Positions 34,875-42,847 of a stretch of DNA of 64,000 nt are shown here, in pieces. Source of the stretch: Tumebacillus amylolyticus (GTDB lineage: Bacteria > Bacillota > Bacilli > Tumebacillales > Tumebacillaceae). The number at the start of each line of letters is the position of its first letter. Position 1 is the stretch's first letter. The notes under the pieces are model-generated. The model did no database searches, was not told the origin of the DNA, and saw only the letters and a list, made by a program, of their open reading frames with translations. A program made the translations under genes and the position numbers. The stretch covers positions 124,001 to 188,000 of the forward strand of contig NZ_JAEQNB010000008.1 of assembly GCF_016722965.1 (NCBI RefSeq), written 5' to 3'.

Positions 34875-36497
34875 ATGTCAGAGCGCAATTTGTTCTTACG
34901 CGGGGCCTTGATTCTGGGCATTGCGGGGATTCTATCCAAGCTGCTCGGGTCTGTCTATACGATTTTCTTGCAAAACATCATCGGCGACCGGGGGATCGGG
35001 CTGTATCAAATGGCTTATCCGATTTACTCGACCCTGCTCATCCTCTCGACGGCGGGCTTTCCGGTCGCGGTCTCGAAGTTCGTCGCCGAACACATCGCCC
35101 TCGGGGATTATGCTGGTGCAAAAAAAGTATTCCGCGTCTCAAGCGTGCTCCTCTCGATCACGGGGGTTCTGTTTTTCCTCGTGCTCTACTTCGGCGCAGG
35201 TCAATTTGCCGATTGGTTCGGCGATCACGAAGCGGTCTACGCCATCAAAATGATCGCCCCCGCCCTGCTCGTCGTCCCGCTGATGTCCGCCGTGCGCGGA
35301 TACTTCCAAGGCTGGCAACGCATGGAGCCGACCGCCACTTCGCAGCTCGTCGAACAGTTCGTGCGCGTCGGCACGATTCTGGCACTCGCCACCTTGATCC
35401 TCCAATGGGGCTACGGAGAAGCGTTCGCCGCAGCCGGTGCGGCCTTCGGCGCTTTTACCGGAGGGTTGGCGGGGTTCCTGACGATTCTCGTCTTCATGTG
35501 GACACGCCGCCACTATTTCCGCCACGATGCCCGCTTCAAAAACAAAGTCCCTGCCCAACCCACGTGGACAGTTGTGAAAAAGCTCTGCTGGTACGCACTC
35601 CCCGTTTCGCTCGGCGCTCTCGTCGTGCCGCTGATGAACAACGTGGACGTCATCACCGTCGTCAACCTGCTCAAAAAATGCGGATTCTCCCAAGCGCAAG
35701 CCACCGAAATGTTCGGCTTGCTCACGGGCCGTGCGTTTAAATTGATGCTCTTGCCGACCACGTTCGCGTCTGCCATCGGAACCGCTCTGATGCCGGCGAT
35801 CTCGGCGGCGATTGCTCTGCGCGACAAACGACTGGTCTCCTACCGCATGGACATGGCGATGCGTCTGACCATGCTCGTCGCTCTGCCGTCCTCGGTCGGA
35901 CTTGCGTTGCTGGCCGAACCGATCGACATCATGCTGTTCAAAAACAACGAAGGCACCCAAGCGATCATCGCCATCGCCGCCGCCACGCTTTTTTCCAGCA
36001 TTCAGCTCACGTCTTCCGCCATTCTGCAAGGCGTCGGCAAAGTCTACATACCCGTTCGCAACCTGTTCATCGGAGCGCTTGCGAAACTTGGATTCAACTT
36101 CTTGCTCGTACCCATACTAGGGATTAACGGCGCGGCTCTCGCGACGGTCATCTCCTACCTGATCGCGACGTTCCTCAACATGTTCGCGCTCTACAAGCAC
36201 ACCGGCGTCGTGTTCAACTTGCGGACGATGCTGTTCCGCCCGCTGCTTGCCACGTTTTTCCTCGCCGTCGCCGCGTATGGAGTGGTGGAACATCTGGCAC
36301 CGTACTTCCGACAATTCACTTCAGACGGCCGAATGATCGCCGCTCTGACCGCTTTCACCGCCATGACAACGGCCGGCCTCGTCTACGTCGTCGCCCTCAT
36401 GGTCACAGGCTCCGTCACCCGCACCGACATCACGGCGGTGCCAAAATTCGGGCCGAAACTCGCAGGATTCTTCACCAGGCTCGGCTTGCTTCGCTGA
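34875..36497 (+). CDS. SpoVB/YabM-like MOP-family lipid flippase
   Basis: 540 residues with about 14 membrane helices, of the polysaccharide export (MurJ/SpoVB) family. The position between spoVT and yabN/mazG is that of yabM in B. subtilis. It probably moves lipid-linked wall precursors. ATG 34875 follows GGGAGGGGAC; a TATACT -10 box at about 34852 lies only about 20 bases ahead of the start, implying a short leader. Confidence 0.88.
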   Translation: MSERNLFLRGALILGIAGILSKLLGSVYTIFLQNIIGDRGIGLYQMAYPIYSTLLILSTAGFPVAVSKFVAEHIALGDYAGAKKVFRVSSVLLSITGVLFFLVLYFGAGQFADWFGDHEAVYAIKMIAPALLVVPLMSAVRGYFQGWQRMEPTATSQLVEQFVRVGTILALATLILQWGYGEAFAAAGAAFGAFTGGLAGFLTILVFMWTRRHYFRHDARFKNKVPAQPTWTVVKKLCWYALPVSLGALVVPLMNNVDVITVVNLLKKCGFSQAQATEMFGLLTGRAFKLMLLPTTFASAIGTALMPAISAAIALRDKRLVSYRMDMAMRLTMLVALPSSVGLALLAEPIDIMLFKNNEGTQAIIAIAAATLFSSIQLTSSAILQGVGKVYIPVRNLFIGALAKLGFNFLLVPILGINGAALATVISYLIATFLNMFALYKHTGVVFNLRTMLFRPLLATFFLAVAAYGVVEHLAPYFRQFTSDGRMIAALTAFTAMTTAGLVYVVALMVTGSVTRTDITAVPKFGPKLAGFFTRLGLLR

Positions 36498-36530
36498 CAT
36501 AGATTTCACGACTTGGAGTGAACACACACA

Positions 36531-38003
36531 ATGGCACAGATCACCATCGTGGGCCTCGGGCCCGGTTCTTGGACCGGGCTTCCGCTTGGCTCCTTTCAAA
36601 TTCTCGAAACGCAACAAGCGGCGAACGGCGCGATTTTTCTGCGCACGGAACGCCATCCGGTTGTAGACGATCTCCGTGAGAAGGGGATCGTCTTTGTTGC
36701 GCTTGATTCGTTTTACGAAGAGGCGGAGGAATTCGCCGAGGTCTACCAAAACATCGCGAACCATCTCTTCGACCACGCACAAAAAAACGGCCACATCGTC
36801 TACGCCGTGCCCGGTCATCCGGGCGTTGCCGAAATCACCGTGCAGAACTTGCGCCGACAAGCTCCGCAGCACGGCGTGGAGATCGTCATCGGGCCGGGAC
36901 ACTCGTTCCTTGACGACCTGCTCGTAAACGTCGGCGTCGACCCGACAGACGGGCTCTTGTTCCTCGACGGCACAGCTCTGCTCCCGCGCCAACTCAACCC
37001 GAGCCTGCACACCGTCATCGCGCAAGTCTACTCTCGCGATGTCGCTTCCGACGTCAAACTCACGCTCATGACCCAATATCCGGACGACTATCCGGTCACC
37101 GTCGCCCGCGCCGTCGGTGTCGAAGGCTTGGAACGCGTCGAAACGATGCCGCTCTACGAAATCGACCGTCTCGATTGGATCGACCACATGACGACGGTCT
37201 ACCTGTCCGCCACGCTTGAAGAAAACGTGATCAACCGCCAACTCTGGCGGTACGTCGACATCATCGCCGCCCTGCGCCATCCGGAAACCGGCTGCCCGTG
37301 GGACCTCAAACAAACGCACCAAACGCTTCGACCCTACGTCCTCGAAGAAGCGTACGAAGTCGCCGATGCGATCGACCGCGACGACCCGTTCGACCTCGCC
37401 GACGAGTTGGGCGACATCCTGTTGCAAATCGTCCTGCACGCCCAAATCGGCAGCGAGGAAGGCACGTTCGACATCCACGAAGTCATCCGCCTCGCCAGCG
37501 AAAAAATGATCCGCCGACACCCGCACGTCTTCAACGCCGCCGAAGCGGAAACTCCCGAGGACGTCGTCGCGAACTGGGCGGAGATCAAAGCGCAAGAAAA
37601 AGCGGACAAGGGCGAAGTGATCGAGCATCTCCTCGACTCCATCCCTAGTTCTCTACCAGCGATCTCAATGGCGTACAAGATCCAAAAAAAGGCCGCCGAT
37701 GTAGGTTTTGACTGGGATAATCTCTCGGACGTATACCAAAAGGTCAAAGAAGAAATAACTGAATTACAAGAGACGACGGACGACCACGCAGGCGAGCTCG
37801 GAGACCTCCTGTTCGCCCTCGTGAACCTCGCCCGTTTCTTGAAAGTCGACCCGGAAGAAGCCCTGTCGCGAACCAACCGCAAGTTCCGCGAACGATTCGC
37901 ATACATCGAGAACGCCCTGCGAGAAAAAGGCAAAACCCCGCAAGAAAGCACCTTGGATGAGATGGATGCTCTCTGGAACGAGGCAAAAAAACACGCAAAA
38001 TAA
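36531..38003 (+). CDS. yabN: YabN: tetrapyrrole methylase-like plus MazG pyrophosphohydrolase
   Basis: 490 residues. Residues 1-225 form a SAM-dependent methylase-like (TP-methylase) domain (ITIVGLGPGSW, VPGHPGVAE). Residues 240-490 are two MazG NTP pyrophosphatase domains, the first with the metal motif EEAYEVADAI...DELGDILLQ and the second with EELGDLLFALVN-like residues. It cleans noncanonical NTPs. It is part of the conserved yabM-yabN-hslR run. Confidence 0.94.
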   Translation: MAQITIVGLGPGSWTGLPLGSFQILETQQAANGAIFLRTERHPVVDDLREKGIVFVALDSFYEEAEEFAEVYQNIANHLFDHAQKNGHIVYAVPGHPGVAEITVQNLRRQAPQHGVEIVIGPGHSFLDDLLVNVGVDPTDGLLFLDGTALLPRQLNPSLHTVIAQVYSRDVASDVKLTLMTQYPDDYPVTVARAVGVEGLERVETMPLYEIDRLDWIDHMTTVYLSATLEENVINRQLWRYVDIIAALRHPETGCPWDLKQTHQTLRPYVLEEAYEVADAIDRDDPFDLADELGDILLQIVLHAQIGSEEGTFDIHEVIRLASEKMIRRHPHVFNAAEAETPEDVVANWAEIKAQEKADKGEVIEHLLDSIPSSLPAISMAYKIQKKAADVGFDWDNLSDVYQKVKEEITELQETTDDHAGELGDLLFALVNLARFLKVDPEEALSRTNRKFRERFAYIENALREKGKTPQESTLDEMDALWNEAKKHAK

Positions 38004-38105
38004 CGTCGCTTTGCAGGAATTCCGCAAGAAGCATGGAATTCACAACTTGTTAATTTTGCCACACACATACCATGAGTGTTATTGCGAAAGGGGCACATAC
38101 GTACC

Positions 38106-38378
38106 ATGAACAAAGTGGAACTCATCTCGGCGGTTGCCGAGAAATCCGGCCTGAAGAAAAAAGACGCGGAACTCGCGGTTAACAGCTTTCTCGAATCCAT
38201 CGAAGAGGCACTCGCTGCCGGCGACAAAGTCCAACTGATCGGCTTTGGCACCTTCGAAACCCGCAAGCGTGCAGCTCGCACCGGCCGCAACCCGCAAACG
38301 GGCCAAGAAATCACGATCCCGGAATCTGTGATCCCGGCATTCAAACCGGGCAACAAGCTCAAAGAAGCGACGAAGTAG
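38106..38378 (+). CDS. hup: DNA-binding protein HU
   Basis: 90 residues, the standard HU fold: MNKVELISAVAEKSGLKKKDAE, then GFGTFETRKRAARTGRNPQTG with the Pro-tipped DNA-bending arm, ending FKPGNKLKEA. AAAGGGG lies 13 bases upstream. It lies between yabN and hslR and ends 3 bases before hslR, so the two are coupled. Confidence 0.95.
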   Translation: MNKVELISAVAEKSGLKKKDAELAVNSFLESIEEALAAGDKVQLIGFGTFETRKRAARTGRNPQTGQEITIPESVIPAFKPGNKLKEATK

Positions 38379-38381
38379 TCG

Positions 38382-38672
38382 ATGCGTCTCGATAAATACC
38401 TCAAGGTCTCGCGCCTCATCAAGCGCCGCACCTTGGCGAAGGAAGTGTGCGACCAAGGCCGCATCACCATCAACGGTCGTCCCGCCAAAGCGAGCACCTC
38501 GGTCGCAGCCGGTGACACCTTGACGATCAAGTTCGGGCAGAAGATCGTGGAAGCCCGAGTGGAGATGCTCCAAGAGTCCGCCAAGAAAGACCTCGCAGCT
38601 CAGATGTACACGATCGTTTCCGAAACCCGCCGCGAAGTCGTGGAACCGGAATTCGTTGACGATGAAGACTAG
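38382..38672 (+). CDS. S4-domain RNA-binding protein RqcP/HslR
   Basis: 96 residues, an S4 RNA-binding domain (MRLDKYLKVSRLIKRRTLAKE, GRITINGRPAK). The family member YabO/RqcP works with RqcH in alanine tailing on obstructed 50S subunits. Position before yabP matches B. subtilis. The acidic C-terminus (EFVDDED) precedes a terminator. Confidence 0.92.
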   Translation: MRLDKYLKVSRLIKRRTLAKEVCDQGRITINGRPAKASTSVAAGDTLTIKFGQKIVEARVEMLQESAKKDLAAQMYTIVSETRREVVEPEFVDDED

Positions 38673-38673
38673 A

Positions 38674-38711
38674 AAAGAGACCAAGCCTGTCACAGGCTTG
38701 GTCTTTTTTTG
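38674..38711 (+). terminator. Intrinsic terminator after the RqcP/HslR gene
   Basis: AGACCAAGCCTGT / ACAGGCTTGGTCT stem with a T-run. Confidence 0.93.
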
Positions 38712-38761
38712 TTTCCGGGGCCATATCTTGTACATATCAAGAGCCTGTGGGGAGGATTGGA

Positions 38762-39070
38762 ATGATGGCAGAAGAACGCAACAACCCTCGAAACAAACTC
38801 TATCAACAACACGAGCTGGTCCTTCGCAACCGGCAGAGCCTGGAGGTCAACGGGGTCATGAACGTCGAGAGTTTCGACGCGCACGAATTCGTGCTGGCGA
38901 CCCAATACGGGTTCGTGGCGGTGCGCGGCGAGAACTTGCATATCAAAACGCTGAACTTGGAAAATGGCTTTGTCGCGATCGAGGGCTTGATCTACGACAT
39001 CGGCTACTTCGACGAAGGCGTGACGCCGGCGGAGAAGGCCAAGGGGTTTTTCAGCAAACTGTTCCGGTAG
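38762..39070 (+). CDS. yabP: Sporulation protein YabP
   Basis: 102 residues of the YabP/YqfC family, beta-rich, with typical HELVLRNRQSLEVNGV and GFVAIEGLIYDIGY. In Bacillus it is made in the mother cell under sigma-E and is needed with YabQ for cortex or coat development. The start is ATG 38762, 5 bases after GGGGAGGATT. Confidence 0.92.
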   Translation: MMAEERNNPRNKLYQQHELVLRNRQSLEVNGVMNVESFDAHEFVLATQYGFVAVRGENLHIKTLNLENGFVAIEGLIYDIGYFDEGVTPAEKAKGFFSKLFR

Positions 39071-39082
39071 GGGGCGCGTCGC

Positions 39083-39727
39083 ATGAGCCTCTGGACGCAA
39101 TACCTGACCGTCTTTGCGATGAGTACCAGCGGCGCCGTGCTCGGTGCCGCTTATGATGTGTACCGAACCGTGCTCAAAGAGTGGAAGTACCTGCGTTTCT
39201 TGGGTCCGATCCTCGACTTTGCGTTCTGGATCTTCGCCCTGCTGCTCGTGCTCTGGGCGATCCACTGGGCGAACGACGGCGATGTGCGTCTGTACGTGTT
39301 CTTGGTGATGTTGATCGGCTTCGGCCTCTACCGCCTGCTGCTGCGCAAACTCGTCGTCGGCTCGACGGTCGGCGTCATCAAGACGATTACGTACATCTTG
39401 CAAGTGATCGGACGATTCTTGTTCCTGACGGTCATCACGCCGCTGCTATGGCTGTGGTCGCTGGTTCTCGCCGTCGTTCGGGGCATCGACCGACTCGCCT
39501 CCATGCTGGAAAAAGTGATCCTCTGGCCGTTCGGCCCGTTGCTCACCCTGCTGGAGTGGAGCGGACGCACGCTGTACAAATGGACGGTCCAGCCGTTGAT
39601 CGAGCCGGTATTCAAACCCATTCAAAAATTAATAGAGCGCGGAAGGCGAAAATGGAAAGGATTTCTGAAAGCCGTGGCGAATTGGTTAGTCGACAAAGAA
39701 GAGGATGACGACGAAACCAAGAAGTAG
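39083..39727 (+). CDS. yabQ: Spore cortex biosynthesis protein YabQ
   Basis: 214 residues with about four membrane helices in the first 150 residues, then a basic amphipathic tail. It lies 12 bases after yabP, and the gene order and MSLWTQYLTVF...GAAYDVYRT opening identify YabQ, needed for spore cortex formation in Bacillus. It is longer at the C-terminus than I expect for the family. Confidence 0.9.
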   Translation: MSLWTQYLTVFAMSTSGAVLGAAYDVYRTVLKEWKYLRFLGPILDFAFWIFALLLVLWAIHWANDGDVRLYVFLVMLIGFGLYRLLLRKLVVGSTVGVIKTITYILQVIGRFLFLTVITPLLWLWSLVLAVVRGIDRLASMLEKVILWPFGPLLTLLEWSGRTLYKWTVQPLIEPVFKPIQKLIERGRRKWKGFLKAVANWLVDKEEDDDETKK

Positions 39728-39747
39728 AACGGGAGGCTGTGCAGGAG

Positions 39748-40137
39748 ATGAGCAAGGGACGGACCAACGTATACAGCATGACACAAGACCAGGAGACCAA
39801 GCTGGGAGCCGCCTCGCCTGCCGCTGCCCGCAACACCGCCGCGAAACGCCGGATGAAGTTGAAACCGCGCCGCATCTTGTTGCTTGGGATGATGGCCTGG
39901 GCGGTCTACGTGTTTTTCTTTGTCCAGTCGCCCGATTTGAAGCGTCTGGATCAGCAACAGACGGCGCTGAACCACGATATGTCTCAGGCACAGCAGACCA
40001 ACGCCGATTTGCAGAAGCGTGTGGAGCTGTTGCAGGACCCCGACTATATCGCACAACTTGCGCGTTCGAAGTTTATGATGGTGAAGGACGGGGAAACTTT
40101 ATTTGTAGAACCGAAGCAAGAAGCGACCAAACCCTGA
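39748..40137 (+). CDS. divIC: Septum formation initiator DivIC
   Basis: 129-residue bitopic division protein: a basic cytoplasmic N-terminus (about 1-40), one membrane helix (about 43-61), then a coiled coil (LKRLDQQQTALNHDMSQAQQ) and DPDYIAQLARSKF, the FtsB/DivIC signature. It partners FtsL and DivIB at the septum. ATG 39748 is preferred; GTG 39739 is possible. A small AAGAAGCG/CGCTTCTT hairpin at its end may terminate transcription. Confidence 0.9.
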   Translation: MSKGRTNVYSMTQDQETKLGAASPAAARNTAAKRRMKLKPRRILLLGMMAWAVYVFFFVQSPDLKRLDQQQTALNHDMSQAQQTNADLQKRVELLQDPDYIAQLARSKFMMVKDGETLFVEPKQEATKP

Positions 40138-40155
40138 GCCGCTTCTTGTCTTTTT
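40113..40155 (+). terminator. Probable terminator overlapping the divIC end
   Basis: AGAAGCG / CGCTTCT stem around the stop codon, followed by TGTCTTTTTCC. Confidence 0.55.
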
Positions 40156-40221
40156 CCCCGTCTATCGGTATAATTTGATTAGAAATATGTTCGTTATTCC
40201 TTAAGGAGGAGCTTTTTCTAC

Positions 40222-40725
40222 ATGGCCATTGAATTGGGCAGCAAACTGCAAGGGAAAGTAACCGGTATCACGCACTTTGGTGCGTTCGTGTTGCTTCCAG
40301 GTAACGTGACGGGTCTGGTTCACATCTCCGAGATCGCGGACACTTACGTCAAGGACATCAATGAACACCTGAAAGTCAATGACGAAGTGACCGTCAAAGT
40401 AATCAATGTCGACAAGGATGGCAAGATCGGTCTCTCGATCCGCCAAGCCAAAGAACCGGTTCCGGGCCAAGAAGCTCCGCCGAAGCGTGAGTTCCGTCCG
40501 CGCGAAGATCGTCCGCCTGGTGCTGGCGGCGGTGGTGGTCCGCGTGGTGGAGGTCGTCCGATGGGCGGCGGCAACCGTGGTGGTCGTGGTGGCGGCAATC
40601 GCCCCGAGCGCCCGTTGCAATTCGAAGACAAGTTGACCCGTTTCCTCAAGGAAAGCGAAGATCGTCTGTCTGCCCTTAAACGCAACGAGTCGAAGCGCGG
40701 TGGCCGTGGCGGTCGTCGCAGCTAG
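40222..40725 (+). CDS. yabR: S1-domain RNA-binding protein, YabR type
   Basis: 167 residues. An S1 OB-fold (residues 5-75: GKVTGITHFGAFVLLPG, GLVHISEI) followed by a low-complexity Gly/Arg-rich RGG-like linker (about 88-125) and a short helical tail. RGG tracts usually bind RNA or promote phase separation. The B. subtilis homologue is shorter in this linker as I remember it. TAAGGAGGAGC gives a strong ribosome site. Confidence 0.9.
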   Translation: MAIELGSKLQGKVTGITHFGAFVLLPGNVTGLVHISEIADTYVKDINEHLKVNDEVTVKVINVDKDGKIGLSIRQAKEPVPGQEAPPKREFRPREDRPPGAGGGGGPRGGGRPMGGGNRGGRGGGNRPERPLQFEDKLTRFLKESEDRLSALKRNESKRGGRGGRRS

Positions 40726-40739
40726 TCGTTGTGATATCG

Positions 40740-40768
40740 AGGCACCCTGTAACGGGGTGTCTTTTTTG
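40740..40768 (+). terminator. Intrinsic terminator after yabR
   Basis: AGGCACCC / GGGGTGTCT stem with a T6 run. Confidence 0.8.
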
Positions 40769-40885
40769 CAGGAATAAAGTTCCCGCTTTTGACACAACCT
40801 GATCTTGTTCTTTATAATAAAATAGTCTGTAGTACGGTCTTATCGTTCTCGATGACATATGATCTTGAAAAAGAGGTGACTATCT

Positions 40886-41080
40886 ATGTTGCTCCACGAA
40901 GGGATGACTCTTCACCCGATCTCCGTCGCGGTATGCTTCGTTCTGCTCGCGATTCTGTCCTTCTTCACCATGATGTCCATGGTCAAGCAACGCCGCAAGG
41001 GTCTGGCAGGTTTCATGTTCCTGTCGGTCGTCGTCATGCTTGCTTGCGCGTACGTCTCTTCGACCGTCTCGGCTGCCTAA
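40886..41080 (+). CDS. Small two-helix membrane protein
   Basis: 64 residues with two hydrophobic helices (about 12-31 and 42-60) separated by the basic loop KQRRKG. It recalls the small DUF2759-type membrane proteins of Bacillales, but I cannot assign it firmly. AAAGAGGTGA precedes the ATG and a terminator follows, so it is a monocistronic gene. Confidence 0.7.
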   Translation: MLLHEGMTLHPISVAVCFVLLAILSFFTMMSMVKQRRKGLAGFMFLSVVVMLACAYVSSTVSAA

Positions 41081-41095
41081 GGTCAACTGTCGAAG

Positions 41096-41136
41096 AAAAA
41101 GCCTAGCTCTCTAAATGGAGAGTTGGGCTTTTTTAT
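41096..41136 (+). terminator. Intrinsic terminator after small membrane protein gene
   Basis: AAAAGCC-AGCTCTC / GAGAGTT-GGCTTTTTT stem. Confidence 0.82.
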
Positions 41137-41222
41137 TTGTTTTTATTTTTCGTGCACCTCTGCGACCTTTCGACAATATCCTGAGTAGCGTGAGTTCAGA
41201 GAGAAGTTGGAGGGAAGCAGAG

Positions 41223-41315
41223 ATGTATCATGAATTTTGGGTGACCAAAGTGCAAGAGTTCGTCGTCCGTGACATCGAGTCGTTTTGGAGTCGTGTCGGT
41301 CATTGGCTCTGGTAG
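41223..41315 (+). CDS. Possible 30-residue tryptophan-rich peptide
   Basis: ATG 41223 with GTTGGAGGG 9 bases upstream encodes a 30-residue peptide with three Trp and a SFWSRVGHWLW end, which could form an amphipathic helix. It is followed after 13 bases by a strong terminator, so a dedicated short transcript is possible. No homologue known to me. Confidence 0.4.
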   Translation: MYHEFWVTKVQEFVVRDIESFWSRVGHWLW

Positions 41316-41328
41316 AGTCGTGAACAGG

Positions 41329-41368
41329 AAAAAACCGCCCGTTCCGGTGAGGAAGAGGCGGTTTTTTT
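41329..41368. terminator. Bidirectional terminator between two small genes
   Basis: AAAAAACCGCC / GGCGGTTTTTT stem serving the plus-strand peptide gene and the minus-strand membrane peptide gene. Confidence 0.85.
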
Positions 41369-41379
41369 GCTGCGTGGGG

Positions 41380-41484
41380 TCAGGCTTTGCGTTTGTACTT
41401 GGCGTACGTCCACCAGATGGTCAGACCCACGAGGACGACGACGGCGATCGCGATGCCGGTGTAGGAGTAAACGTATGGGTTCAA
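41380..41484 (-). CDS. Small single-pass membrane peptide
   Basis: 34 residues from TTG at 41482-41484 (read leftward) with GAGGGGG 6 bases before it. It runs MNPYVYSYTG, one 17-residue hydrophobic helix, then the basic end YAKYKRKA. Positive-inside topology predicts the N-terminus outside. Function unknown. Confidence 0.6.
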   Translation of the reverse strand: MNPYVYSYTGIAIAVVVLVGLTIWWTYAKYKRKA

Positions 41485-41589
41485 GTTCGTACCCCCTCTT
41501 GGTGTGAGGTTGCTGGTGTCATTTTTTGCAGGGGAAAGGAATTTTATACGGCAAGATGGAAGATATCTCCTAAAAGGGGATGAGAATGT

Positions 41590-42789
41590 ATGGTGGAGAC
41601 GATGCGCAGCCCGCGCATGGCGCGTTTGACGGAGGACTTGGCATCCGGTCAGCCCGGCGTGGTGGAAGCGTTCTGGGAGGAGATGAAGGAACGAGGTACG
41701 CCGTTGCTGGAGGATGTCACGGAGGACGTTGCGCTGGTGACGTTTGTGGTGCGACGAGCGGCCGAGGAAGAGGGCGTCGTGTTCGTGGCGGGGGGTCCTG
41801 CTGGCGTACATCCGGAAACTTGCAAGCTGACTCTCGTGCCGGGGACCGATATTTGGTACCGGACGGTGGAGTCGGAGCCGTGTTTGCCGACGACGTATCT
41901 GGTTTCGTTGAACGATACGTTCGGGGGCGATTGGGCGGCGCGCAACGAGGTGTTCGTGACCGACCCGTTGAATCCGCACACGTCTCGTCTGAACCCGTAT
42001 CGAGATTATGAGGGTTTCAAAGGGAAAACGTACTCGCTCGTCGTGTTTCCGTCGAAGCCGATCTCACCCTGTTATGGGGAGCGGGAGCAGGTGGCGAAGG
42101 GTAGAGTGGTGGAGCACCGCTTCAAGAGCGAGATTCACGGAAGCGAGCGCAGTGTGTATGTGTACACGCCGGCGGGGTATGACGTGGACGGAGAGAAGTA
42201 CCCGTTGGTGATCTTGCACGATGGAATTGCGTACATCGACACGGTGCAGACGCCGCTGGCGTTCGACAACTTGATTGCAGACGGGGAACTGCCGCCGATG
42301 GTGGTCGCGTATGTGAACACGACGCACAAGCGCATGGCGGAGTTGACGTGTTCGGAGACGTATGCCGGTGCGTTCGCGGAGGAATTGGTGCCGTGGCTTC
42401 GGGAGCAGTTTCATGTGACGTCCGATCCGAAGCGTGTGGTCATCGCAGGGTCGAGCCTCGGCGGGTTGATGTCGCTCTATATGGCGCATCGCAATCCGGA
42501 GTTGTATGGGAACGTGATCGCGCTGTCCGGCTCGTACTGGTGGGGACCGGATGAGGAGCACCCGGAATGGTTGACGGCGCAGTTCGCCGCGTCTGAAAAA
42601 GCGCCGCTCTCCATCTACGCCAACATGGGTGCTTTTGAAGCGGCCAAGATGCACGACGGCTTCGACCGATTCACCTCTGTCCTCGAACAAAAAGGCTACG
42701 ACTTCACCCGTACGATCTTCAAAGGAGGACACGACTACCCCTGCTGGGGCGAAACGATCCTCGACGGACTGAAAAAACTGCTGGGATAG
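41590..42789 (+). CDS. Enterochelin esterase-like alpha/beta hydrolase
   Basis: 399 residues. An N-terminal beta-sandwich (about 1-170, DUF3327-like) precedes an esterase D/Fes-type hydrolase. The nucleophile Ser lies in IAGSSLGGLMS (about residue 288) and the catalytic His in KGGHDYPCW near the C-terminus. There is no signal peptide, so it acts in the cytoplasm, for example on a siderophore or another ester; no siderophore genes are near. AAAAGGGGATGAGA precedes the ATG. Confidence 0.82.
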   Translation: MVETMRSPRMARLTEDLASGQPGVVEAFWEEMKERGTPLLEDVTEDVALVTFVVRRAAEEEGVVFVAGGPAGVHPETCKLTLVPGTDIWYRTVESEPCLPTTYLVSLNDTFGGDWAARNEVFVTDPLNPHTSRLNPYRDYEGFKGKTYSLVVFPSKPISPCYGEREQVAKGRVVEHRFKSEIHGSERSVYVYTPAGYDVDGEKYPLVILHDGIAYIDTVQTPLAFDNLIADGELPPMVVAYVNTTHKRMAELTCSETYAGAFAEELVPWLREQFHVTSDPKRVVIAGSSLGGLMSLYMAHRNPELYGNVIALSGSYWWGPDEEHPEWLTAQFAASEKAPLSIYANMGAFEAAKMHDGFDRFTSVLEQKGYDFTRTIFKGGHDYPCWGETILDGLKKLLG

Positions 42790-42790
42790 A

Positions 42791-42829
42791 GAAAAAACCG
42801 CTCGGGCACACGTGCCGAGCGGTTTTTTT
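42791..42829. terminator. Bidirectional terminator, esterase gene and ger operon 2
   Basis: AAAAAACCGCTCGGCAC-type stem pairing with GTGCCGAGCGGTTTTTT between convergent genes. Confidence 0.93.
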
Positions 42830-42847
42830 CGCGACTGACGCGGGGGC

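Noticed and set aside
40341..40700. Gly-rich repeats in yabR as a possible DNA repeat element
   Set aside because: The repetition is GGT/GGC codon use of a low-complexity protein stretch, not a separate element.
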